This document shows positions 35,772-47,878 of a stretch of DNA of 64,000 bases, one piece after another; position 1 is the stretch's first letter, and each line of letters starts with the position of its first letter. The translations under genes were made by a program, and so were the position numbers. Source of the stretch: Myxocyprinus asiaticus. Lineage: Eukaryota > Chordata > Actinopteri > Cypriniformes > Catostomidae. Under the pieces are notes generated by a model. It saw only the letters and a program-made list of their open reading frames with translations. It ran no database searches and was not told the origin of the DNA. Location of the stretch: contig NC_059393.1 of assembly GCF_019703515.2 (NCBI RefSeq), positions 11,798,001 through 11,862,000 on the forward strand, written 5' to 3'.

Positions 35772-37535
35772 ATTTATTTCAATACTAATCACAATAAACA
35801 ATTCTTCTGCCAAGTAATATAGTACATAAGCCTAACTCTAGGCTACTTATGCTTACCAAGCAATGTAGCAACTTGGCACATAAATATAGTTGTACATTTA
35901 TGTGATTGATGACAGGTGTGATTATTTGCTATTTTACAGTGGCTTTGAACATGGTTCATGCAATCAGGTGAATCTAACAGAGATATCAAAAAGGAAAAAA
36001 ATTGTTTTAGGAACATTAAGATTTTTAGTGATCTTTTCATGACAATAAAGTACATTTTATCCCCAAGTTCTCAATACTGTATGTGAAAAAAAAAAAAAGT
36101 GTGATACAGAAATAAAAATATCTAAACTGTATGATACAGAAGAAAAAAAAACATACAGAAATGTCTTCTTTATCATTAAAATTGGCATACATTAAATTCA
36201 GTATTACATATTCTACCTTGATGTATGCTTGTCCTTTACAAATGTACTTGGGTCAATGACTTGATGCTCATTTTGATTTATTTATTTAAAAATACTTGTA
36301 AAATATGCAATTTACAGAAAACTCTGTCTGGGGCTTAAAGCAAAAAGTATAATGTGGTGTAACCATCCGGAGACAGTAAGTCTCATTAAAACCTGAAATT
36401 GTTGAAAAAAATAAATAAAATGTTGGCATGAGTAGAGCAGAATAAACTGTTGTCCATCAAATCAATATCAGGTGGTGTAACAAACATGTAGATTGCCATT
36501 TTGTGGTCATGTTGCAAGAGGAAAGGGTGTGCCTTAACTGTGTAAATGATGTTTATTTATGTGTTTTATCAAACTTGTGTAGCCACAAACGTTTTTGAGA
36601 TGGCACCAGTGGCAGTCTAGGATCAACTGATATATATAAGTAAAAAGAAAAAAAGCTGGCCAGAGTTCAAATCTCAACCTAATGTAGTTATAGAATGTAC
36701 AGTATATATGAACCAAGCAAAATTGCAAGTGAGCTTGACAGCCAATGATCACCGTGCATTTTTGTTTTATGGCAAAGAGCAGCTTTCACTTTTTGTTAAT
36801 AACTCATTTTATGTTCAAGAGAAAAAAAAGTTATATGAGTTTTACACGACATGAGGGTAGTTAACATGAGTATGACGATGAATTATACGTTTTAAGCCAA
36901 AGACTTGCAGAAGAAGCAACTCAAATGGACTGACACAATTTAGACATGTGAATGGGAGATTTCTACCATAGCGTTTTGAATTCTGCCACAGTGCTTTTTT
37001 ACCTCTTTAGTGATAAATGAGAAAAATGAGAAAAAGTCCCTGACAGCTTTGAGTAGGTACATCTTATGATGATTTCTGTCGCACTATAGAACATAAAGCT
37101 CAAGGGACTGGAAGCCCACTGAAGTGTTCAGCAGGCCAACATCACATTCAAAGAGCAGTTATCTCACTTATGCTCTGCAACATGCTGTAAGTAGACACTT
37201 AGCTGTCATCTAGTTTGACAGTAATCCCTTATAAGAGCCACTATGTTTGTGTTTGTATGTTTTCTGACACTACATGTGTCAAATGGGAGAATCTCCCACC
37301 GTGTATGTTTATGTTGCTGTAGCACTATTTAGGGATTTTACCTTGACTTCTGCAGTGAAACCAGTGGTCAGGACATAAAATTCTGCTGGACAATATTTGA
37401 ATGACATCCACAATGCACATGCTCCATGTCACAAATTTCCTAAAATTTTTTATCACCACTTGATCATGGTTAGTGACAAAAACAGTGATTTAGCGTTTTG
37501 TCACGCTATACATCTACTCATTGGGAAAAGTTGCT
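35772..37535. other. Intergenic DNA, no feature recognised
   Basis: AT-rich with short A runs. No supportable exon or named repeat. Confidence 0.5.
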
Positions 37536-37891
37536 GGTCACACTTTATATTAGGTGGCTTAACTACTATGTACTAACATTAAATACATACAAGACTATGT
37601 ATTTACTGTGTAAATACATGTTCTGCAAAATTCCCACATTTGCTGATACTAAGGTTGGGGTACGGGTAGGTTTAGGACTAAGGTTAGGGTTAGGGTTAGG
37701 ACTGGGGTTAGAGTTAGGTGTTGGGGTAAGGGTTGGGTTAGGGATAAAGTTAACAGTGTAACTACAAATGTAATTAAATGCAAGTACTTTAAATGTAATT
37801 ACAATGCAACAACATGTATGTACATAATAAGTACATTATATAAAATGGTTAAGTACATAGTAGTTAAGGCCACCTAATATAAAGTGGGTCC
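37536..37891. mobile_element. hAT-type MITE containing TTAGGG-like repeats
   Basis: Exact 8-bp direct repeats AAGTTGCT flank it (37528-37535 and 37892-37899). The ends are long inverted repeats around 'tttatattaggtgg' and 'aactactatgtact'. The interior (about 37650-37750) is a degenerate array of GGTTAGG/TTAGGG words. Eight-base duplication and short length fit a non-autonomous hAT element. Non-coding. Confidence 0.8.
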
Positions 37892-37919
37892 AAGTTGCTT
37901 GTTACTGGAAAATCTATTC

Positions 37920-38640
37920 TCTTACCAACTTAGTCTCATAGAAATATGTTACTATACCTACATTTTTGCAAAATCTTTACATGGCTTTTTGTATATTTAA
38001 AAAGACACTACACTAGAGGCGCTAAAACAACGAAGATGTTTATTTCTTTTCACAAAAAGCATGACTAAAATGGCATAATACAAGTTCAAAAACAAGTACT
38101 GTACTTGCCGCACTGTTCCTTACATACTGCTATCATATGATATTAAAACATTTTTACTATGACTTGTGGATGACTTCTACAGCGACATTTTAACGTTTAC
38201 ATTATATAACTAACTACATTTATAAGCTTATTCAAGTGTAATCAAACTGCATGGTAGCTCAACTGATAGGGTGTTGCACTTGCGAAAGGACTGGGAAACG
38301 AATCCTGAAGAGCACATAAGTCGACACAGGAGCCGGTATATGTCATATTAGCACCAACAAATGTTGTAGTAGCTTCAACAATTGTATTTTTTCATGTCAC
38401 ATTAGCTTTTTATGAAACTATCACTATGTTAGGTTTAGGATTAAGGTGTAAGGTACGGAGGTCATTTTTGTTGATTTAAAACTCAATAGCGCATTAACCT
38501 TTAAAAACTCATCTGTTTTGTAGAAAATGTAACTCGCATTTAGCGCCACTCAGTGGACATTTCACCTTTGGAGCTACCATGATACATGTAAGGAGCCACG
38601 TAATATAATTTTGTTGAAATGTCCAACCTGGTCTCATAGA
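37920..38640 (+). repeat. Composite repeat unit 1 with tRNA-like segment
   Basis: It begins 'cttagtctcatagaaatatg.tactatacctacatttttgc' and contains a tRNA-like stretch 'GGTAGCTCAACTGATAGGG ... GGGAAACGAATCC' at 38254-38305. Unit 2 from 38627 repeats the same landmarks in the same order. Confidence 0.5.
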
Positions 38641-39130
38641 ATCATGCCACTATACCTACATTTTTGCAAAATTAGTTTTTTACATGCCTCGATCTTCGTA
38701 TCGCAGCAGTTTCTTGGTGGAATCTCCACTGAGTGGCACTAAAAGCATGTTCAATTTTCTCCAAAACAGAATTTTGAGAGGGCACAGGTTTTTAAGGTTA
38801 AAGCTCTATCAAGTCACTTAATTTCACTTAATCGCTCTGTTTTTCACACAATGTTATCTTATGACATCAAAGCACTTTTACAAAAGCACATAATTTGAAA
38901 GTATCGGCTTTCAAATTATGTGCTTTGTAAAAGTTGTACATTTTAACATTTGCATTACATAACCAACTGCATTTACAAGCTCATTACAGTGTGATTAGGT
39001 TGTGCGGTAGCTCAACTGATATAGTATTAGATTAGCAGCGTGAAAGACTGGGGTACGAGTTGACATGTGAGCTGAAAGTATCATAGAAGCACCATGAAAT
39101 TATGTTTTTGCTTAGCAATTGACCCTTCGC
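38627..39130 (+). repeat. Composite repeat unit 2 with tRNA-like segment
   Basis: 'cctggtctcatagaatcatgccactatacctacatttttgc' and 'gcggtagctcaactgatatag ... ctggggtacgagt' (39001-39062) match unit 1. Compared with unit 1 it carries the extra hairpin at 38874-38934. Parts of the 38430-38820 stretch are also inverted copies of each other (the 'cactgagtgg' and 'gccactcagtgg' words). Confidence 0.5.
38874..38934. repeat. Near-perfect 27-bp-stem hairpin
   Basis: The left arm (38874-38901) ends GCACATAATTTGAAAG, the loop is TATCGG, and the right arm (38908-38934) starts CTTTCAAATTATGTGC. Only one unpaired base is visible. It could be a snap-back duplication, a foldback scrap or, less likely, a microRNA-like precursor. 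Confidence 0.75.
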
Positions 39131-39489
39131 TAAGTACTGTTATGCACTCTGACAAGCTCTGCAGAACCCCCCATAGGACTAAATGAGAGATTGCTGTGAA
39201 TGGTGCAGTATTTGGCTAAATATTCTCATAAAAGGAATGGATAATATTATTACGTGGGCTGGAATGAAAAGTGACACTGTAATGCATATTTATCTGACGT
39301 TTTTTGTAAAAGAAATGATTAAATTACACAGTAATTTGAATGAAAACTCTGTAGACTGTGAATTAGAATTGAGGCAAACGATCATCACAGTCACATAAAA
39401 CAAGAAAAGTGTCACTTGATAGCGATTACCCACTCAAACACACATTACTCCCATAGGCTCTTATTGTAAAAAGGCAAATGCTTGTCAGA

Positions 39490-39560
39490 GTAATCAGAAT
39501 CAGAATCAGAATCAGCTTTATTGCCAAGTATGCTTACATATACAAGGAATTTATAATGGT
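39490..39560 (-). mobile_element. Short non-LTR retrotransposon 3' tail, minus strand
   Basis: (AATCAG)n then 'ctttattgccaagtatgctta', the same family as 32766-32890. Confidence 0.55.
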
Positions 39561-39835
39561 GGCAGGGCAACAGTTGCTAAAACAGGATTTGTCAGAAACG
39601 CTTTTAAGGCAGCGCTTAGCACCGGGTCAATTGCATTGTTCACTCACATTTGCTTTTATGACACTATTGATTAGGTTTAGGTGTTTTTGATTATTTTAAA
39701 CTCGAGAAACATATTTGGTTTATAAGGTTAATGCTCTATCATCTCTCATTTGCTTTTTATGACACTATTGGTTTGGTTTAGGTTAGGGACATAGGTTTTG
39801 TTCATTTAATTAATGGATCAATAACTTGAAAGCTA

Positions 39836-40222
39836 AAGTGTGTAATTTCTGAGCCACTAGCACATCCAACAGATTTGCTAAAGAAAAAAATGTAAAAATG
39901 TTTTTTTTTAAACAGCCTTCCGAAAACGCTCTTGTCTTCTGTTTATCAAACAAAATGATACTCCCGCCCCCAATTCACACCATTGGTTGAGTCACTGTTG
40001 TTGTGTCTGGCTGGACGGGTGTGGTACTCGCAGGTACATTTAATACATTTTGCTACGTTTAAAGCCCTTCCGCAGAATTCCGTAGACTTTCCCTAAAAAT
40101 CATCAGAGAAAATGCAAAAGGAGTCCACAGATTTTTGTCTGGCCATGCCTGTATTTGTCTCTGCACATTAAGATGGGGTAGCAGAAAGTACTGTATTGTA
40201 ACACCGGAAATTATACACATTT
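39836..40222. mobile_element. Possible MITE with TGTGTAATTTC-like ends
   Basis: The left end 'aagtgtgtaatttctgag' and the reverse complement of the right end, 'aaatgtgtataatttccgg', are imperfect inverted repeats. No target duplication could be confirmed. Confidence 0.35.
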
Positions 40223-42611
40223 AACATTTAACTGTCTTTTAGCATCACACAGTTGGGGTATACATTCACAATTCACATAGAAACTGACATGTGTAACCAT
40301 TTAATCTAATTCAATTTCATTCAAAATGTTGCCACAGTCACATTATTTTTATGAGATCAAACTCCCACAGTTCTACAGCTCTTGTAGGTAACAACATTTT
40401 TCACTAGTAGCTACTGTTACGTTAATGAAAAATGTTGTTAGTTGAAAAAAAGTTAGTATCGTCGCTACTGTTAATTAGTTATTCCCAAACGCTGCTGCAC
40501 CAGCAAGTCTCGCTGCCATCTTTAACCTTGTGTGTCCCCACGTCAACATGTGTGTGACATTGTATGTGCTTTGCTATACGCAACTCATAATTTAAATTAA
40601 TTTAAACCAACTGAATACTGTTCACAACACTCTAGACTGTCATTTAAGGGTTACATTTCTGGTGCATCGTGTCATGTGACACAACAGCATGGCGTCGATT
40701 TCCGTGAAGTGCTTCTACAGGCCAAGAGCCAACAAAAGTGCTTTTGGTAAGAAATCTCTTTAAGTGTTTTCATTGAAACCTGTTTGGGTGTAAAGAGTAG
40801 TGTCTCTAATTTAGTTTAATATGCTGCTTTAAAAAATGCATTATTTTTTTTGCATCAGCGTGCTGATAAACATCATGTTCATATATGTGGATTTTGGAAT
40901 ATTATTCCCTCAAAAGTTGAATTTATTTTTATTTTTTTATAATAGTTTTTGTTATTTTGAATAACTTTCAATATTAACACATCTGTGGGTCATTTTGCTT
41001 CATTTTAATATGAATTTTGTAATATTTTATTTTGTTTTCACTGTACAATACAGTTTTTCATTAACATTTACTGATATGCATTCCAATATTTGCCATGATT
41101 TTTCTCATTTAGAATCAATGGGTTCATCCAAAAGCTGGAAAATGGTGCTTTCAGAGGCTTTAATGGAGTTAGAATGAAAATAAGGTGCATTTCGAACTGT
41201 TCTGAGACCAGTGCAGAGTGACAGAACACTGGAGGTTGTCAATCACTAAATAGGGAGCAAGGGGACATCTTATATCCAAGATGATATTTGGATGACTCAA
41301 CATGTTTGACAGACATGGTACAATGGTAATCAGTACATAGAATTTATAATGCTAAATTTTATTTTAACATGGTTGGCAGTGATTGGATGATGCTGGCCAT
41401 TACTTTGAGTAAGAATTATTTATTCAGCTTTACAGAAAATCAGCTGTAACGTCTGTAACATCTGTAACTGTAAAAAATATATATATTATTATTATAAAAA
41501 ATTTCACAACATAGTCCTGCTGTCCACATGTGGACATAATTTTTTTAGGAAAACTATTTGGTCTAGAATGTATTTATTTGTTATTTATTCATTTATTTTT
41601 GCTTGTTTATTAGGTGCTGCTAGTTACAAATCAAAAAGGAAATGAAAAATGCACACAGCAGTCATGATCGGGTCTCACCAGTTTTCACACTGCCTTCCAC
41701 ACTGCCTTTCTCTGTTTTCCCATGTTACTGGTGTAAAGTTCAGCAGTGTTTAGGTGAAACTGGTGTGTCATTTTTCCGGTATGTAGAATCAAAGGCTAAA
41801 ACCATCCACAGAGAGCAATTCAACATAGCTGGATACAAAATGACGATGGAAATAGTAGCTTGTAAATTCCAGGTCTGTGGCATGTCAAATGGTTCTCTCT
41901 GAGATCGGTTTGAAGGAGACTGCTGGGAAAACAACAGTGGTGGTAACAGTTTTAGCATAAAAAATTGCCCCGAACGACATTGTCATTGCAAGACAGCAGG
42001 ATATTGCCTTGCTCTCATAGGTAGTGCTTATCTTGTGTTCCTGAAGTCTCAGGATGTTGATGCTGTAATGTAAACCTGACATTTGCAGGGGAATGGTTTA
42101 GATCATACCGCAAAAAAATAAAAAAAATAAACACTTTCAATTCCCACATGATTGGATTCTGTCATCAAACAGCCAGGCAAACTGCCCACCTTCAAAACCC
42201 TTGTAACTTTCAAAATATTTCTCTTTTCTTTTACCTGTCAAGCTGTTTTATGTGAACCCCGGGTTTTCTGAGCAAGAGGAAAGTGGTGGAAAATTGTGAA
42301 ATGCAAATGGACTGAATGGGGCATATTGAATTTCAAATTGAACTGCTGTTTTAATGGTTGGTTAGAGCAACTCTCTTTGCAGAATGCCAAAAGTCTGTGT
42401 TCAAGCTTCAGTGCGACTCCGCAGAGGGAAATGAGAAAGTATGTTTTTAATACAGCTGCTATCTCGTAGCTTATCACTCCATGTCCATGATAACTGTTTA
42501 CTATAGTCAATCTCAGATTTCATTATGCTCAGTTTAGGTTGAAGAGTTTTTAATAAGCTCAAATCAGTGTAAAAAAAAATGTTTTAAAAAGTTATTGTGA
42601 TGTAAAATATT
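40223..42611. other. Intergenic DNA, one weak exon-like stretch
   Basis: At 40690 an ATG opens about 20 codons (MASISVKCFYRP...) that run into GTAAGAAAT, a good splice-donor match, at 40748. No second exon or domain supports it. The rest holds no supportable feature. Confidence 0.3.
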
Positions 42612-42905
42612 GGCAACACTTTACAATAAGGCTCCATTTTAGCTACATTAGTTAACCTGAACTTACAATGGATAATACTTCTAGAACATTTATTAATCTT
42701 GGTCTATTTACTATAAAATGTTGTATTTGTTAACATTAGTTAATGCACTATTAACTAACAATAAACGATTTTATTTATTATTGTAATAATAATTATATTT
42801 ATTATAAATTAACATAAATACTGTAAAAAGATATACACTTCATTGTTAGTTCCTGATACCTAATGCATTAACTAATGTTATGGAACCTTATTGTAAAGTG
42901 TTACC
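42612..42905. mobile_element. hAT-like MITE with 'gg.aacactttacaataagg' ends
   Basis: Left GGCAACACTTTACAATAAGG and the reverse complement of the right end (GGTAACACTTTACAATAAGG) differ at one base. Flanks AAAATATT and AAAGTATG may be a worn 8-bp duplication. AT-rich, non-coding interior with 'ttagttaatgca' words. A single end of this type also appears near 52880. Confidence 0.7.
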
Positions 42906-43171
42906 AAAGTATGTAAAAAACAAAAACAAAACAAATCATTGGTATAGTGGTGGATACCTTGCTAAATACAGTGAAAATTATAAGACAATACAGTACATTT
43001 AAAAGTGCCCAGCAGATTTTTATTGTCCCAGTAGGATGGTATATTAATATTATATAATTTAATCATATAAACGGTTGTGAATTGTAAAATATACAGGTAT
43101 CAAAATAAAATTCCATAATGCCTGAAATGTTGTTACCATATTTTAGATAAAACATCGGCAACTACAGCTGG

Positions 43172-43196
43172 CATTTTTTTTTTTTTTTTTTTTTTT
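43172..43196. repeat. T run
   Basis: About 25 consecutive T. Confidence 0.85.
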
Positions 43197-43669
43197 ACAG
43201 TAAATTTAACACAGAGAGAAAAATGCAGTGTTCCTTTTAATGTGGCCTAAAAATTGAGTTTAATTGCACAGACACACAAAGCACAAATGATGCTATGAGC
43301 AACTAAAAATAGCAATAACACATTTTATACATTCCCTGGTAACCCGAAAAAAAGTATTACCTTATGCCAAAGCATTTAAAGCTACAATCTAAGGAAGGCA
43401 GAAGCCACATTTGCAAGTTTGAAGCAATCTTTCATTTTAATTTGAACTCCATTTCCAAGACATTGTTGCATATTTAATGTATGTCCTCATTCTGAATGAG
43501 GGGAATAGCTAATCAGGATATGAATATTTAATAGCTTCAGTTTATTCACCTTGAATTCCAATTTACAGGGCAAGGAAATACATTAATATGTATAACAATG
43601 TATATAATTTCTGATCTTTAATAAAATACATTTAGTCACATATTTAGGTTAAAGGGATGCAATGAAAGT

Positions 43670-43800
43670 GAATGGTGACTGAGGCAGTCAGTCCCTAAAA
43701 TGATGCATTTTGTGTTCTGTAGAAGAAAGAAAATCATACAGGTTTAACATGAGGGTGCATAAATGATGGCATAATTTTCATTTTTGGATGAAAATTTTTA
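43670..43800. mobile_element. Half copy of the 11.6 kb MITE family
   Basis: 'ttctgtagaagaaagaaaatcatacagg', 'catgagggtgcataaatgatggcataattttcatttttggatg' matches the right half of that cyprinid MITE. Confidence 0.5.
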
Positions 43801-44783
43801 AAGTTTAAAAAAAAGAAAGAAAGACAAATAAATGAAAGACTGTGCATTTTGCTGAGTGGGAAGCAAAATCACAAGCTATCAGGATATGTATCTGTAAAAC
43901 AGCCAGGTTACGGGCAGCTTGCCTCATGCACCTGCAGTTTCCATGGTGATTGTGATTGGCTAGGTAGTAGATAGTTAGCACTAGGCTCAATCAGGGTCTA
44001 TTGGCGAGGAGGGGTGCTGTAAGACAGTTAGCCAATGTGTGGATGACACTTCGATAAATCAAATGCTAGACAATCAGAAAATGATCTGGAACTAATTGCT
44101 CTTGGTGAGAAAGAGTCATGGACAATCAATGATCTCTAGCGAACATTGTGAAAAGCCTTGTTAGATCTTAGTGAAGTTAGCCTGTTATGATACTGTACAT
44201 GAACATTGTTTTTTATTAATAGTAATTGTTTTATAAAGTGTGTCAGAGTATTCAGCATGGAAATTCACGATTATCTGCAAAGTGGGGACAAAACAGGCCG
44301 CAGAACTGTAAAATGTTAAAATAAAAGTTTATGTAGTACCTGTACAAAGGAATTATTTTGGATTGATCTGTTAAACATGTTCAGAGGTATCTATATTTTG
44401 ATGTAACCCCCTGCTTTTGTATTTCTCTCAAAATGCTGTTTTTCCTTGCCTGTCACTCAAATGTGTGGTGTTAGATGAAATATTTAACATATTTGACAAA
44501 TCTAACATTCAACATCGATTAAGAATGTATTGGGAATACACAATAGTTTCAAACTGACTGTCAGCTCCATCTATTAAAGAAATTCTAATGGGGTTGACAG
44601 CTGACAGTGTTGACAACAACCATATTTTGCAAATTACTGATCTACTAAACATATGTAGCCTTTTTTTTTTTTTGTTTTTTTTGTTAGCTACTAATAGGAC
44701 CTACTCTAAATTATGAAAGTTTTCTAAAAATACCAAACAATTTCTTTACAGTTGGAGATGACGTATCATGATTGTGACAGAAT
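43801..44783. other. Intergenic DNA, no feature recognised
   Basis: No supportable gene or repeat. Confidence 0.45.
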
Positions 44784-45482
44784 TAGGGATGTTGATTTAA
44801 TGCATTAATATAGATTAATTTTGTTTAAAATAGCGCATTAAACAAATTGATGCCATTAATCGTTAAAATGGAACGTTATATGAATTTTCGAGCCATTGGA
44901 GCAATTCAAGTTGGGAGCAGTAAGCGCAACTCCATCTGAACATGCAGGAGTTTTTGTAAGTTTCAAACTATGTTTAACTTGCCAGCACATCCTAAAAACG
45001 CTGTGTTTGTGAGGCAATGCAACCAAAGTGAGATGCTCAAAAAGCGCCCGTCTTATGCAAGTGTACATTTGCGCATCCTTGGAAAAGCCTTATAGGTCTA
45101 CTTCAGACTGATTAACAAATTCAAATGCAAAATTGATTGCTGTGGACTATAGGTCAATGATAGGATTTTGTTCAATGATATGGAAATAAACAATACTATA
45201 TTGCTGTATTACACTTTTTGTATTGACTAATCAATGCTGTACCTGTCTTCCACAATAATGTAATGTATTTTAATTATCTGAATTATTAAAGGCCTATTTG
45301 TTATTATATTTATAATCATTTTAATATAATTATATAATCATAATATATTTAATTATTTATATTTGGGGGGCCTTTCTATGCAAGTATTTATATATGTGAT
45401 TAATTGCAATTAATTTGATTAATGAATCGACATATCATGTAATTAATTAAATTACAAATTGAAATCGATTGACAGCTCTAAT
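44784..45482. mobile_element. Non-autonomous DNA transposon, long copy of the 0.5-0.74 kb family
   Basis: Left end TAGGGATGTTGATTTAATGC and right end 'tgaaatcgattgacagctcta' are imperfect inverted repeats. The interior shares 'tgtgattaattgcaattaattt' and 'agcaattcaag' with 450-741. No transposase. Confidence 0.5.
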
Positions 45483-46499
45483 ATATATTTTATTATATAT
45501 ATATATTTATCAGAGGTGGAAAGTAACAAATTACAACTACTTTCGTTACAATACTTGAGTATATTTTTCAAATTTTTCTACTTTTTTTAAGTATAAATAA
45601 ATAATAGTACTTTTACTTTTACTTGGGTTGATTAAAAATAATAATAATTAAAAATAATCAGAAGTATTCAACTTCACTATAGTTACAAAGTACAAAAAAA
45701 AACCACATAATATTTCTGAATTTTTAGGAAGTTTTTTGGGAAGAAGATATCAGCAAGTTAAAAGTGCTAAATCTGTTTATAAACTAAAACACGCTGTGCG
45801 CGGCACGACGGAAGCCTGCAGGGCACAGCATCATGAGCACAGCAGCTTGCATAAACTGCCGCCGGTGTCCTCTCTTCTCTAGCTTCTCTAAGACTTTCTG
45901 CCCTGTCACTACACAAGAACTTTAATACTGTGATTTTCTGCAAATTTCATTTTATTCTGGAAAGGTGCCGTTCATTCAGGTACGAGGGAACCATCAGACC
46001 ACGTTTAACCACTGATCAAACTTCACTTGTTTTTAAGGTAGGCAATGTTTAACTGTGTCAAACATTAACACAATGTAGTTTGGCATATTTGAAGATATCT
46101 TGTTTACTTGCTACTAAATGTCTAAAGCAAACTTTTTAAATACCTTAGAAAGATATAATGCCAATAGTGTCAGAAATAACGGGGACTCGGGGCAAAAATG
46201 CCACTAAAATTGACAAAAATATCCCCGAAATTCAAAATATGGGGGCCAAAAATGTATATATTAATAATATATGATATAGTTACAATTACATACATACATT
46301 GCGATCTTCTTTTGACATTTAACTGAAAAATTTTTTTTCCTGCAGTCCGGTTCCTTGCATCATCGCGCACACAGACGGGCTCTCCACTTCTATCAATTTG
46401 CGTCAGTTCGGTATTGTACGCCGCATTAAATTCCATAACTGTTTGCCCCTCTTGTTCAAAATAAACTGGCCTAGCGGGTAACACTCTCGCTCATGGTGC

Positions 46500-47190
46500 T
46501 GTAGTGTACTGTACTTCCCTGCCATGTGCTGCTGTTTTGCTGCTGAAAAGCCTCACCTGCTAGAGGCCAAATGTCCAGGAAGGGAGGTGGGGTATAAGTC
46601 AGGCCGGAAGTCTCCCTGACCTGAATATTAACATGAACATTATGTTGATGCTTCATCTGGTTCCTGCCTCCTCCTTTCCATTGAACCCTGTTACATTGGT
46701 GCCGAAGCCCAAGAAGGAGGAGGGATGCGCCGTCGTAGAGTCCTCGCACCAGCCATCCACCCCAAAGGAGCAGCCACAGCCATCCGCCGGGGCATGAAGG
46801 AGTTACTACCGGCCGCCTGGATGCGGAGGAATGGCCACCGTCCGCGGGGGAGGAGGGGCTTACTACCGGCCGCCTGGAGCGGTGGGGCCACTGTCAGGGG
46901 CTGGGGAGTTCCCTACCGGCAGAAACACAGATGGGCGTTCCATCTGCCAGGGGTCGGAGGACTTGGCCCGGTCCGCCCGGGGAAGAGCGTCTGTTGTCCG
47001 CCAGAGGGTGGAGGAGTGATTGAGGACCAGGCGATGGAATGTCTGGGAACCGGCGAGTAAGTTTTTCCTCTCTCTCCTCTCTCTCTCTCTCACTGTCGCT
47101 CCACGTTGGCCTTTCCCTCTCCTCTTTTTGTTGTTTTGTTTTGTTTTTCCCAGGGGAAGGCCTGCTTCTTTACTGAAATCCCAGATGCAG
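46500..47190 (+). mobile_element. LTR-retrotransposon fragment: LTR, primer-binding site and leader
   Basis: An LTR ending CCCTGTTACA (46695), with TATAAGTC near 46593, is followed directly by TTGGTGCCGAAGCCCAAG, a primer-binding site of fish Gypsy type. The GC-rich leader contains an imperfect tandem pair ('ttactaccggccgcctgga.' at 46803 and 46860). A GTAAGTTTTTCC donor-like site at about 47058 faces a pyrimidine-rich tract ending TTTTTCCCAG at 47152, so the leader may hold an intron. No gag or pol follows. The LTR start is uncertain (46500 or 46526). Confidence 0.6.
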
Positions 47191-47715
47191 TTTATTGTAC
47201 TACTCCAATCCTAATCAATAATAATTAAAAAAAAAGTGGTACACAATATGGGACTTTTAATTATAAAGAAGCCCGAAATACACGTTATTTTATATTGTTA
47301 TTTTGAAATGTCTGCACTCCCAGTTGTGATCTCACTGACGGCTGATTCGCTGAGAAAGTGAATCTGATTCAAACTGCTAACCTGAGCTCAAACCCTCAGT
47401 TCTTTTCGGGTGATTCATGAAAAAGACCCAGTTCAAAAGAGTCATTTGTTCACGACTCTCTCACTCTGTGTTTGTTGTTGCGTGCGGTGCAGCGAGCTCA
47501 TCAGAAACAGAACGGGTGAAAAGCACAGCGAGACACAGTGGTTGTGCGTGCTCTAAAGATGGATTCAGTAACTCACAAGATGATATCTGACGAAACTGCA
47601 TATGAATGCACACAACCTGACTGTCGCAAAATAATTTTTGGTAGCATTTGCGACCATTTTAGTCGCAGTCTGTAGCCCTGTTAAATAAATGTTTTATTCT
47701 TAAAATGTTCTGTTT

Positions 47716-47878
47716 GTCCAAGAATCCTCTTGCACCAATGCAGCTCCTTGACATTTAGAAGCTGCTAATTTAGGACCTGTGAGGAGTCTGTTTTTCAAAC
47801 TAGAGACTAGAGTGATTAACTTGTCTTTTTGTTGTGCATCTGGGCCGTCCACTTCCCTCTCTATCCTGGTTAGAGATT
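47716..47878 (-). mobile_element. Tc1-like transposase fragment, minus strand
   Basis: Reverse complemented, the segment gives '...agtctctagtttgaaaaacagactcctcacaggtcc...', the same transposase region as the plus-strand fragment at about 58450-58530 ('gggtctctagtttgagaaatagatgcctc'). It is short, broken and without catalytic residues. Confidence 0.6.

Noticed and set aside
37650..37750. Telomere or subtelomere
   Set aside because: The TTAGGG words are degenerate and enclosed by a transposon with target duplications.
38254..38305. Functional tRNA gene
   Set aside because: Box-like words are present, but no cloverleaf stem set can be built by eye, and a sister copy shows that it is part of a repeat.
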